NCBI RefSeq assembly: GCF_000745005.1
Contig: NZ_JQNB01000001.1
Span: forward strand, 3,403,501-3,467,500
DNA from: Luteibacter sp. 9135
GTDB taxonomy: Bacteria > Pseudomonadota > Gammaproteobacteria > Xanthomonadales > Rhodanobacteraceae
DNA: 64,000 nt
Direction of reading: 5' to 3'
Positions 31,250 through 39,271 of this stretch are shown piece after piece; position 1 is the stretch's first letter; the number at the start of each line of letters is the position of its first letter. The notes beneath the pieces are model-generated. The model saw only the letters and a list, made by a program, of their open reading frames with translations. It searched no databases and was not told the DNA's origin. The position numbers were made by a program, and so were the translations under genes.

Positions 31250-34200
31250 ATGCCCATGACGGCAAGCCCGCACTTCGCCCGCCGCCTGCGCCTCGTCGCG
31301 CTCTGCCTGATCGCGGCATGCAGCCTGCTGGCGGGCGTGGCCGCCGCGACCACGGTCACCGTCAGCCGCACGCCGCCGGGCGTCACCTCGAAGGTCGCAC
31401 CCAACATCGTGGTCACCTTCGACGACTCAGGTTCGATGAACGCCACCTCCATCCCCGATGCGATGGATGGCTTCTACGACAAGAAGTACTACTACTCGTC
31501 CAACGGCAACCCGATCTATTTCGACCCGAAGGTCACCTATGTCGTTCCACCGGACGCCAGCGGCGTGCCCCTGGGCACACCCAGCTACACCGCCGCCTGG
31601 CGCGACGGCTACTGCGCCAACACGCTGACGAAGACCTGCTGGTCGCCCAACACCGGCACGTACCTCGCGCCGGTAGTCGTCGACCTGAGCAAGGCCTTCT
31701 ACGCCGGTTTTCTCGCCAATACGCTGGCCGGCAACTCGCCGTGCTCGCGCAACGCGAACGAGACTATCACCTGGTACACCACCGGAGGGCGTACCGGCTG
31801 CCAGCAGCTGGACATTCCCGCGTCCGTGCGCGGAACGACCACCGGCAGCACGACGACGACCACGTCCACCACCACCACGTGCACGTTCCTCGGCTGCCCC
31901 GCGGCCTTCATCGGTTTCAGCGGCACGCGCACGGTGACCAACAGCGACGGCAGCGTGAGCGTGTGGACCTGCACCTCGCCTCTGGTCGTCCTGACCAGTT
32001 GCACCACCGTGACCACGGTGACCATCACCGTCACGACCACGACTACCGACACCGGCGGCTTCTACTACGTTTGCACCTCGCCCGCCGTCGAGTCCAGTTG
32101 CACCTATCACCTGGTCGCCAACGAGTCGGCGGCCATCCAGCAGAACTTCGCCATCTGGTACAGCTACTACCGCTCGCGCAATCTCAACGCGCGCGCCGCC
32201 GTAGGTCGGGTATTCGGTAGCCTGGCCGACGGCTCGGTACGCGTGGCATGGCAGACGCTGCAGTCACAGTCGGCCAGCGGCAGCTACAACGCGTCCGGTG
32301 TCTATGCCGGAGCGTTCTACGGTCCGCTCGCCTCGACCAGCAAGATCCTGGAGCTGACCAACGCACCCACCGGGTGCACCACGACCAGTACGGCGGATAC
32401 CTGCTGGCGCAGCCAGTTCATGAACTGGCTGTACGGCGCGCCGGCCAGCGGCGGCACGCCCACCCGCGTCGCCACGCAGACGGCAGGCGAGTTCTACAAG
32501 CGTCGCCTGACCACATCGCCAGCGGCGCAGGATCCCTACTGGAACGGCAGCACCAGCACCCCCGGCGAGCTGACCTGCCGGAAGAACTTCAACATGCTGG
32601 TGACCGACGGCTTCTGGAACGGCGACAGCCCGGCCAAGGCCACGCCCAGCGACAACGTATCGCTCACCCTGCCGGACGGCACCACCTATGCCACCTCTGG
32701 TACGCCGTCCACGGTGTACTGGAACCAGACGGGCACCACCGACCCTTCGCTCGCCGACATTGCGTTCTCCTACTGGGCGAACGACCTGCGACCGGACCTC
32801 GGCAACAACGTGCCTCCGTACTATGCCGACCTCACCACCGGTATCGCCGGGCCGTCCACCACCGTGAACTCCACCACGCCGGGCAGCAACACCGAGGTGT
32901 ACTTCAATCCCGCCAACGATCCCGCCAACTGGCAACACATGTCCCAGTACATGGTGACCATGGGCATTTCCGGGAGCCTCAACTACCCCGGCGACTATGT
33001 GTCGCTACGCAAAGGCACGAAACAGTGGCCGACGCCGGATACCAACGGCGGCGCGAACAACATCGACGATACCTGGCATGCCGCGATCAACAGCCGCGGA
33101 GGCTACTTCAGCGCGGCCGATCCCACCTCGCTGGTCAACAGCCTCACGACGATCCTGTCCTCGGTCATCGCCAGCAGTTCGAGCTCGCTTACGCTGGCGC
33201 TGAGCACCAACGTGCTGACCACCAACGCGATCGCCTATTACGCCGGCTACAACACCACCGACTGGAGCGGTTCGCTGCTGGCGCGCGCCATCGGCTCCAA
33301 TGGTGCGGTCGGCAGTACGCTGTGGTCGGCGGGCGACCTGCTGACCGCGCGAATCGTCGGCAGCGATCCGCGGCTGATCGTCACCGCCACGGGTCCGGGC
33401 ACGGGTACCGCGCAGGCCCTGGCCTATACGACGATGACGACGGCGCAGAAGGCCATACTCGACTCCTACGACGGCAGTGGATCGATAGCGACGGCGGACG
33501 GCCTGGGCTCGCGGCGCGTGGACTGGCTCGGTGGCGTACGCACCCTGGAAGGCAGCACCTTTCGCACGCGCACAACGCTGCTGGGCGCGATCTTCAGCTC
33601 GCAACCGGCCTACGTCGGCGCGCCCGACAGTGGCTATAGCGATACCTTCCCCGCCGGCTCGCCCGAGGCCAAGGCATTGGCCGCCGACGGGACGACCAGC
33701 TATTCGGCCTTCCTCAGCCGATGGGCGACGCGTCCCGCCGCCGTCTATGTCGGCGCAAACGACGGCATGCTGCATGCCTTCGATGCGCGTATCGCCGGCA
33801 CCAGCGGCGCCCAGCCCGGCCGGGAACTGTGGGCGTACATTCCGGCCAGCGTCTACCCGAACCTTCCCGCACAGAGCCGGCTGAGCAACTTCACCTTCAC
33901 GCCCACAGTGGACGGCAGCCCGGTCACCGGCGACGTGTTCTTCAACGGTGCCGACAGCCAGAGTAAATCGACCGCCGGCTGGCACACGCTGCTGGTCGGT
34001 TCGCTACGTTTCGGCGGCCGCGGCGTGTTCGGCGTGGACATCACCGATCCGTCGGCGTCGACACTGGGCACCACCAGCGCCGTGGCGTCGAAAATCCTCT
34101 GGGAATTCAATAGCGACAGCATTTCCACCGTGGGCACGCCGGCCAACCTGGGGTATACGTTCGGCACGCCCGTGATCACGCGCGTCGCCTTCACCAACAC

Positions 34201-35215
34201 CGACAAGTCGGTGGGTCGTTGGGTGGTGCTGGTGCCGGGCGGCTATTTTCCGGATGGCAGCACGGCCACGGCGGCCGGCAACACCTATAGCTCCCTGTTC
34301 GTCCTCGACGCCCAGACCGGCACGCTGCTGAAGGAGATCCGCACGCCCTCGGGCAGCGGCAGCACCGCCAGCCACGGACTCACCACCCCCGCGGTGGGCG
34401 ATTACGACGGTGACCAGGTAGCCGATGTGGCTTTCGCCGGTGACCTCGACGGCAATATCTGGCGCATCGATCTCTCGGCGGCGACGCTGGGCGCGACCGC
34501 CGGGTCACAAGGCGTCAGCCTGCTGTTCAAACCCGCCGTGGCCAACGCGCAATCGGTGACCACGTCGCCGCGTCTGCTGGCCGATCCCACCTCGTCCAAT
34601 TTCCTGGTGGTGTTCGGTACCGGGCGCTACCTGAGCACCGCCGACACCGCCGATACGACGCAGCAGGCCTTCTACGGGCTGCGCGAGCCGGGCACGACGG
34701 TCGGCACACCGATCACCGTGGCCGCCGGCAACCTGGTGATGCAGTCGATGACCCTGGACAAGACCAGCGGCGCGATCGGCGTCACCGGCAACGCCGTACC
34801 CGCGGGCAAGTCGGGCTGGTACCTGCCGCTGTCCAGCGTGGCCGGCGAACGTGTCGTGGTCACGCCGGCACTGGATTCCAGCAACAATACGGTGACCTTC
34901 AGCACGCTGATTCCCACCGCCAGCGACCCCTGCACGACATCGAGCTCGGGCTCGGTCATCGCCCTGGACGGCACCACCGGCGGCGCGGCGTTCGGCGTGT
35001 CGATCGGCACCGCGGTGACCTTCGGGCAGGGCTACACGCTGGCCGGTGCGCAGGTCAGCGGGGCCGCCAGTTCCGGTGCCTTGTACACGGCGGCCAGCCT
35101 CAGTGGTGGCACCTCCTATCTGCCCGGCCAGGTCACCGCGTCCGGGGCGACGGCCGGCACCAGCATCCCCACCGCGCGTCGCCGCTCGTGGCGCGTACCC
35201 AACAGCGGTAACTGA
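31250..35215 (+). CDS. pilY1: Type IV pilus tip adhesin and regulator PilY1
   Basis: A 1321-residue secreted protein. A signal peptide (about 1-33) is followed by a von Willebrand A-like segment with a MIDAS motif D58-x-S60-x-S62 (VVTFDDSGSM). A Thr-rich stretch (about 198-212) and a second one (about 253-268) come next. The C-terminal beta-propeller has RPAAVYVGANDGMLHAFDA and a calcium loop DYDGDQVAD (about 1050), followed by FAGDLDGNIWRIDL. PilY1 couples calcium and mechanical load to pilus extension and retraction. ATG 31250 starts the signal peptide; a second ATG at 31256 is equally possible. Confidence 0.92.
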   Translation: MPMTASPHFARRLRLVALCLIAACSLLAGVAAATTVTVSRTPPGVTSKVAPNIVVTFDDSGSMNATSIPDAMDGFYDKKYYYSSNGNPIYFDPKVTYVVPPDASGVPLGTPSYTAAWRDGYCANTLTKTCWSPNTGTYLAPVVVDLSKAFYAGFLANTLAGNSPCSRNANETITWYTTGGRTGCQQLDIPASVRGTTTGSTTTTTSTTTTCTFLGCPAAFIGFSGTRTVTNSDGSVSVWTCTSPLVVLTSCTTVTTVTITVTTTTTDTGGFYYVCTSPAVESSCTYHLVANESAAIQQNFAIWYSYYRSRNLNARAAVGRVFGSLADGSVRVAWQTLQSQSASGSYNASGVYAGAFYGPLASTSKILELTNAPTGCTTTSTADTCWRSQFMNWLYGAPASGGTPTRVATQTAGEFYKRRLTTSPAAQDPYWNGSTSTPGELTCRKNFNMLVTDGFWNGDSPAKATPSDNVSLTLPDGTTYATSGTPSTVYWNQTGTTDPSLADIAFSYWANDLRPDLGNNVPPYYADLTTGIAGPSTTVNSTTPGSNTEVYFNPANDPANWQHMSQYMVTMGISGSLNYPGDYVSLRKGTKQWPTPDTNGGANNIDDTWHAAINSRGGYFSAADPTSLVNSLTTILSSVIASSSSSLTLALSTNVLTTNAIAYYAGYNTTDWSGSLLARAIGSNGAVGSTLWSAGDLLTARIVGSDPRLIVTATGPGTGTAQALAYTTMTTAQKAILDSYDGSGSIATADGLGSRRVDWLGGVRTLEGSTFRTRTTLLGAIFSSQPAYVGAPDSGYSDTFPAGSPEAKALAADGTTSYSAFLSRWATRPAAVYVGANDGMLHAFDARIAGTSGAQPGRELWAYIPASVYPNLPAQSRLSNFTFTPTVDGSPVTGDVFFNGADSQSKSTAGWHTLLVGSLRFGGRGVFGVDITDPSASTLGTTSAVASKILWEFNSDSISTVGTPANLGYTFGTPVITRVAFTNTDKSVGRWVVLVPGGYFPDGSTATAAGNTYSSLFVLDAQTGTLLKEIRTPSGSGSTASHGLTTPAVGDYDGDQVADVAFAGDLDGNIWRIDLSAATLGATAGSQGVSLLFKPAVANAQSVTTSPRLLADPTSSNFLVVFGTGRYLSTADTADTTQQAFYGLREPGTTVGTPITVAAGNLVMQSMTLDKTSGAIGVTGNAVPAGKSGWYLPLSSVAGERVVVTPALDSSNNTVTFSTLIPTASDPCTTSSSGSVIALDGTTGGAAFGVSIGTAVTFGQGYTLAGAQVSGAASSGALYTAASLSGGTSYLPGQVTASGATAGTSIPTARRRSWRVPNSGN

Positions 35216-35216
35216 T

Positions 35217-35651
35217 ATGCACACGTTCCGACATCGCCGCGGCTTCACCCTGCTGGAACTGATGATCGTGCTGGTCGTGATGGCGATCCTCGCGGCCATC
35301 GCCGTGCCTTCGTACACCAAATACGGGTACCGGGCACGACGCAGCGACGGCCAGAAGCTGCTGATGAGCATCGCCAACGCGCAGGAGCGCTATTACGCCC
35401 TGCACAACGCGTACGCGGACCTGGCGACGATCGGTTATGCGGCATCCACTACGGCAAATTCCGAAGCGGGCTATTACACGGCATCGGTCACCGTGACCGC
35501 AGTGGCATCGCTGGATGCCCAGGCCTATACCGCTACCGCCACGCCCGTTCCCCAGGGCGCGCAGGCGCGCGATGTCTGCGGCGCGCTGTCCCTGACCAGC
35601 ACGGGCGTCAAGGCGCCCGCCGGCACGACCAGCAACGGCACATGCTGGTGA
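35217..35651 (+). CDS. pilE: Type IV pilin PilE-like
   Basis: A 144-residue pilin. The leader HTFRHRRG precedes FTLLELMIVLVVMAILAAIA, with mature Phe1 and Glu5. The globular part ends with two cysteines (DVCGAL and GTCW) that can form a disulfide-bounded D-loop. It starts 1 nt after the pilY1 stop. In related clusters the equivalent gene encodes PilE, a minor pilin of the tip complex. It cannot be excluded that it also contributes to the pilus shaft. Confidence 0.88.
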   Translation: MHTFRHRRGFTLLELMIVLVVMAILAAIAVPSYTKYGYRARRSDGQKLLMSIANAQERYYALHNAYADLATIGYAASTTANSEAGYYTASVTVTAVASLDAQAYTATATPVPQGAQARDVCGALSLTSTGVKAPAGTTSNGTCW

Positions 35652-35656
35652 AACGC

Positions 35657-36274
35657 ATGCGCACGCGACGACAGGCTCGGCACCGCCAGCATGGCTTCAG
35701 CCTGCTGGAGCTCGTGGTGGCGATCGTCGTCGCGGCGATCCTTGCCGCCCTGGCCGTGCCGTCGTTCCGCACCATGGTGCAGAAGCATCGCCTGCGCGCC
35801 GCGACGGACAGCCTGCAGGCAGCGGTGCAGTACGCACGCACCGAGGCCGTCGTGCGCGCCAATTACGTGTCGGTATGCGCCAGCGCGGACGGGGCCACGT
35901 GCTCGGCCAGCAATCGCTACGACACCGGCTGGCTGGTTTACGTGCACCCGGTGGCAACCACCACGGCGACCGATGTCTACACGGCTAACTCGTCGGCCGG
36001 CATGCAGCTGCTGCGCACGGCGACTGCCTTCAACGGGATCTCCGCGGTCGCCAGCGACGCCGCCGTGGTGACCTTCGGCCAGCAGGGCCAACTGGTGCCG
36101 CTGGCCTCACGCACCAACCCCAGCCAGCCCATGGCCTTCGTGCTGTGCGCCGGTGCCACCGGCACCACCACGGGCGCGAACACCACGGCCGTGCCGGGGT
36201 CCCGCATCGGGGTCAGCCCCTATGGCGGCATCGCCTCGACCAAGCTGGCCAGCACGGACGCGTGCACGCCGTAA
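35657..36274 (+). CDS. fimT: GspH/FimT-type minor pilin
   Basis: A 205-residue pseudopilin of the GspH/FimT family. The leader ends HRQHG before FSLLELVVAIVVAAILAALA, and the helix RAATDSLQAAVQYARTEAVV is characteristic. GGTGA lies 5 nt before ATG 35657; an earlier ATG (35642), overlapping pilE by 10 nt, is also in frame. FimT proteins sit in the priming complex and some bind DNA during uptake for transformation. In related clusters fimT is often first; here it is last. Confidence 0.85.
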   Translation: MRTRRQARHRQHGFSLLELVVAIVVAAILAALAVPSFRTMVQKHRLRAATDSLQAAVQYARTEAVVRANYVSVCASADGATCSASNRYDTGWLVYVHPVATTTATDVYTANSSAGMQLLRTATAFNGISAVASDAAVVTFGQQGQLVPLASRTNPSQPMAFVLCAGATGTTTGANTTAVPGSRIGVSPYGGIASTKLASTDACTP

Positions 36275-36283
36275 CCCGCTCGC

Positions 36284-36820
36284 TCAGGCCAGGACGTTCA
36301 GCTCGACGGGAATCACCGCATCGCCGCTGATCACCTGCGCCTGGCCGTCCTGCATCATGAACTGGATCTGCATCGTGCGCTGGGTGAGTGCCGCCAGGGC
36401 TTCGACGGTGGCGGGCGCCACGTCGACCACCGACACGTTCTTCGTCCGTGCCACGGCTGCGGCCGTCTTCTTCCACCACACCTCCGCGCCACGACCGCTG
36501 TAGGTGTAGACGATGACCCGGTTGGCGCGACCTGCCGCGCGACGGATGCGCTGCTCGTCGGGCTGGCCCAGTTCGATCCACAGGTCGACCTCGCCGGTAA
36601 GTTCCTTGCGCCACAGGTCCGGTTCGTCGTCGGCGCTGAGCCCCTTGCCGAACACCAGCGCGTCGTCCGCGTTCAGGGCAAAGGCCAGCACCCTCACCAT
36701 CATGCGCTCGTCGGTTTCCGACGGATGCTGGGCGAGTGTCAGGGCATGGGCCTGGTAGTAATGCCGGTCCATGTCGCTGACCTGCAGGTCGGCCTTGAAG
36801 ACGGTGGATTTGAGTGCCAT
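36284..36820 (-). CDS. yaeQ: YaeQ family protein
   Basis: A 178-residue protein with the full YaeQ layout: TVFKADLQVSDMDRHYY, HPSETDERMMVRVLAFAL, the PD-(D/E)XK-like core GEVDLWIELGQPDE...IRRA, and RANRVIVYTYSGRG. YaeQ is a stand-alone PD-(D/E)XK nuclease-like protein of uncertain activity linked to transcription anti-termination in early work. It is convergent with fimT, with 9 nt between the stops. Confidence 0.9.
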   Translation of the reverse strand: MALKSTVFKADLQVSDMDRHYYQAHALTLAQHPSETDERMMVRVLAFALNADDALVFGKGLSADDEPDLWRKELTGEVDLWIELGQPDEQRIRRAAGRANRVIVYTYSGRGAEVWWKKTAAAVARTKNVSVVDVAPATVEALAALTQRTMQIQFMMQDGQAQVISGDAVIPVELNVLA

Positions 36821-36935
36821 GGGGAGTGCGCTTCGCTTCGGGTCAGCCGCAAAGCGTACAGGAAGCCCGGCAGCGCCATGCGTGGGCGGCGTGCCGTGGT
36901 TAAAATGACCGACTGCCCGTCGAAGGATACCGTCC

Positions 36936-37778
36936 GTGCCCCACTACTCCGGCCCGTTGCTGACACGTCCCGTCGTCGAGGCCTGGGATGCGGCACACGC
37001 CCGTGGCGAGGACGCCTGGCGCGGCTCGCTGGACCTCGGTCGCTCGGACGACGAGGTGCGCCTGCACGGCGCAACGTGGAGCTGGCGCGGTGGTTCATTC
37101 CCGCACCCCGGCAAACTGAAGGACCGCACCATCTACTGGTGGGACGGCGAGGCGTTCGCCCCGGTCTCGCGTTTTGCCGACTCGCTGATCAAGCTCGTTC
37201 CCACGCCCTGGGGCGCGCCCACCTTCGAGATCGACGGCATCAAGATGTTGCCGACCGCCAGGGAATCCCCGTTCGACGACGCACGGCGCAAGGTCGCCCT
37301 GGTGCAGCCGCGCGGCAAGGTGGTGCTGGATACCTGCGGGGGCCTGGGTTATTTCGCCGCCTGCTGCCTGCAAGACGGCGCGGCACGGGTGGATTCGTTC
37401 GAGAAGAACGACGACGTGCTGTGGCTGCGCACGCTGAATCCCTGGTCGCCCGATCCCGATGCCCCGGGCCATGGCGGGCGACTGCGGCTATCGCATGCCG
37501 ACGTGTCGGTGGCCATCGCGGGCATCGCCGATGCGTCGGTGGACGCGCTGTTGCACGACCCGCCGCGTTTCGGCATCGCCGGCGAACTCTACTCGCAGAC
37601 GTTCTACGGACAGTTGGCCCGTGTCCTGCGGCGTGGCGGCAGGCTGTTCCATTACACCGGCAGCCCCAACAAGCTCACCAGCGGACGCGACGTGCCGCGC
37701 GAGGTGGCGGCACGGCTGGACAAGGCCGGTTTCAGGGCCGAGCCCGCGCTCGATGGCGTGTACGCGACACGCCGCTGA
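36936..37778 (+). CDS. SAM-dependent methyltransferase (predicted, COG2521-like)
   Basis: A 280-residue protein whose C-terminal about 180 residues form a class I methyltransferase fold. The SAM-binding motif is VVLDTCGGLGYFAACC, the acidic motif is RVDSFEKND, and motif IV is LLHDPPRF, which resembles the (N/D)PP(Y/F) of enzymes that methylate amino groups. The N-terminal about 120 residues contain GIKMLPTARESPFDDARRK, seen in the archaeal-type predicted methyltransferase group. Target unknown. The ATG follows a short AT-poor leader; YaeQ is divergent. Confidence 0.75.
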   Translation: MPHYSGPLLTRPVVEAWDAAHARGEDAWRGSLDLGRSDDEVRLHGATWSWRGGSFPHPGKLKDRTIYWWDGEAFAPVSRFADSLIKLVPTPWGAPTFEIDGIKMLPTARESPFDDARRKVALVQPRGKVVLDTCGGLGYFAACCLQDGAARVDSFEKNDDVLWLRTLNPWSPDPDAPGHGGRLRLSHADVSVAIAGIADASVDALLHDPPRFGIAGELYSQTFYGQLARVLRRGGRLFHYTGSPNKLTSGRDVPREVAARLDKAGFRAEPALDGVYATRR

Positions 37779-37849
37779 CGCGGAACGCGCATCCCGTCGC
37801 TGTCGCGGCCCGTATGATCCTCACGACGCCCCCGTCCCCGTGAGGCCCC

Positions 37850-38602
37850 ATGTCCGTTACGTCCGCTCGTCCCGTGCTCGTCCTTGCCGCCTGCGCCCTG
37901 GCGCTGCCCGCCGCCGCCATGGAACGTTACGTCGGTACCGCTTACGCGCGCGGTGGCACTGCCGTGCTCTATCGCGAGGTGCACCTGGGCGATGCCTCAC
38001 GGCATCTCATCGTGTTCCAGTGCCCCGATGGCAAGCCCTTCGCACGCAAGCGGCTGCGCGCCGGCACGATACCGACGCAACCGGACTTCGATTTCACCGA
38101 TGCGCGCAACGGGTACGAGGACGGCGTACGCGGCGACGGCGCGCAACGTGTCGTCTACGTGCGCCGCGTCGGTGGACAGCGCAGCGAGCAGGCCCTGACG
38201 GTACCGCCCGATGCCGTCATCGATGCGGGATTCGACGTGTTCCTGCGCGCCCGCTGGGACCAGGTGGTGGATCGCGGCGCCTCCGCGCCCTTCCTGATGA
38301 CCGGCAAGGGCAAGTTCTTTCCGGTCAAGGTCGTCGCATCCGGGCGGGAGGGCACGGAGCGACGCATCGCCCTGAAGCTGGACGCCTGGTATGGCTTTGC
38401 CGCACCGACGATCGACGTGACCTACACCGAAGCCACACGACGCCTGCGTCGCTACGAAGGGCCGGGTACGATCCGCGACGCACGCGGCAAGCCCGCGGAC
38501 GTCCGCATCGAGTTCCTGCCAGCCGATCGCACCGAAGGCGTGCCCGACACCGCGTGGGACCAGGCCCTGGCCCTACCCCTCGATGGACGCTGCCCCGCCT
38601 GA
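37850..38602 (+). CDS. Exported protein of unknown function, 250 aa
   Basis: A signal peptide (VLVLAACALALPAAA, cleavage near residue 23) precedes a beta-rich periplasmic domain. Repeated strands are seen (GTAVLYREVHLGDASRHLIV, VIDAGFDVFLRARWDQVV, KFFPVKVVASGREG, WYGFAAPTIDVTYTEATRRL), but no catalytic motif is evident. The length suggests one globular domain. Its 3' end overlaps the convergent DUF2878 gene by 30 nt. I do not recognise the family beyond 'periplasmic'. Confidence 0.7.
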   Translation: MSVTSARPVLVLAACALALPAAAMERYVGTAYARGGTAVLYREVHLGDASRHLIVFQCPDGKPFARKRLRAGTIPTQPDFDFTDARNGYEDGVRGDGAQRVVYVRRVGGQRSEQALTVPPDAVIDAGFDVFLRARWDQVVDRGASAPFLMTGKGKFFPVKVVASGREGTERRIALKLDAWYGFAAPTIDVTYTEATRRLRRYEGPGTIRDARGKPADVRIEFLPADRTEGVPDTAWDQALALPLDGRCPA

Positions 38603-39139
38603 GCCGAGACGCTCCAGCGCGATGGCGAGCGCTGCCATGGCCAGGGCCCAGGTGACCGCCAGCCACGTATAGCCATGCCACGACGGCGCGGTGAGCAGCA
38701 CGGTATGCCAGCCGCGCGCCGCACCGGCGTAGGACAACGGCCCGCCGATGGCGCCCAGCAGGGCCGCCGGCCAGGGCCTACCCGCCAGCCACCGCATCGG
38801 ACCCGGCATGGTCACGGCGAACGCGGCCCACAGGCCGAGGATCCAGCAGGGCGGTCCACCCGGCCACGGTGCCGGCACATCGGCCGCGTAGCGCACGAAG
38901 CCCAGCGCGGTGGCTCCGCCATCCACGACAGCACCGAACACGACGGCCAGGCAGGCAAGCCGGAGCATGAGGCGACGCTCGCGCGCCATCGCGACCTGCC
39001 AGGCGACGAAGGCCACGGTAAACCCCGAGGCCATCCAGCCGTGTTCGCCACCAGCGGCGATGACCACCGCGAACCACAAGGCTTCGTAAACGATGAAAGT
39101 GACGATCGGGGAACGCAGCAAGGGCTTGTCCGGAAGCAA
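38573..39139 (-). CDS. DUF2878 family membrane protein
   Basis: A 188-residue integral membrane protein with five or six hydrophobic segments, including FIVYEALWFAVVIAAG, MASGFTVAFVAWQVA and VFGAVVDGGATALGFVRY; it ends with ALAMAALAIALERLG. Spacing and the GxxxD/G motif resemble DUF2878, whose function is unknown. It is transcribed toward the preceding exported-protein gene and diverges from the EAL protein. Confidence 0.72.
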   Translation of the reverse strand: MLPDKPLLRSPIVTFIVYEALWFAVVIAAGGEHGWMASGFTVAFVAWQVAMARERRLMLRLACLAVVFGAVVDGGATALGFVRYAADVPAPWPGGPPCWILGLWAAFAVTMPGPMRWLAGRPWPAALLGAIGGPLSYAGAARGWHTVLLTAPSWHGYTWLAVTWALAMAALAIALERLGSGGAASIEG

Positions 39140-39271
39140 ACGTTAGCGTTGTCTACGTGACGGCGCCCGCCAAGGATGCACCCATGGCACGCAGCGGTAC
39201 AGGTGACGATTGCGGGCGACCCCACGAGGCTGTTAGCGTCCTGTCTCCCGGGGGATAGGCGTTCCATCGCC

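Noticed and set aside
31819..32056. Possible CRISPR-like or tandem repeat at the ACC/ACG-rich stretch
   Set aside because: It is coding Thr-rich sequence within pilY1, without regular spacers.
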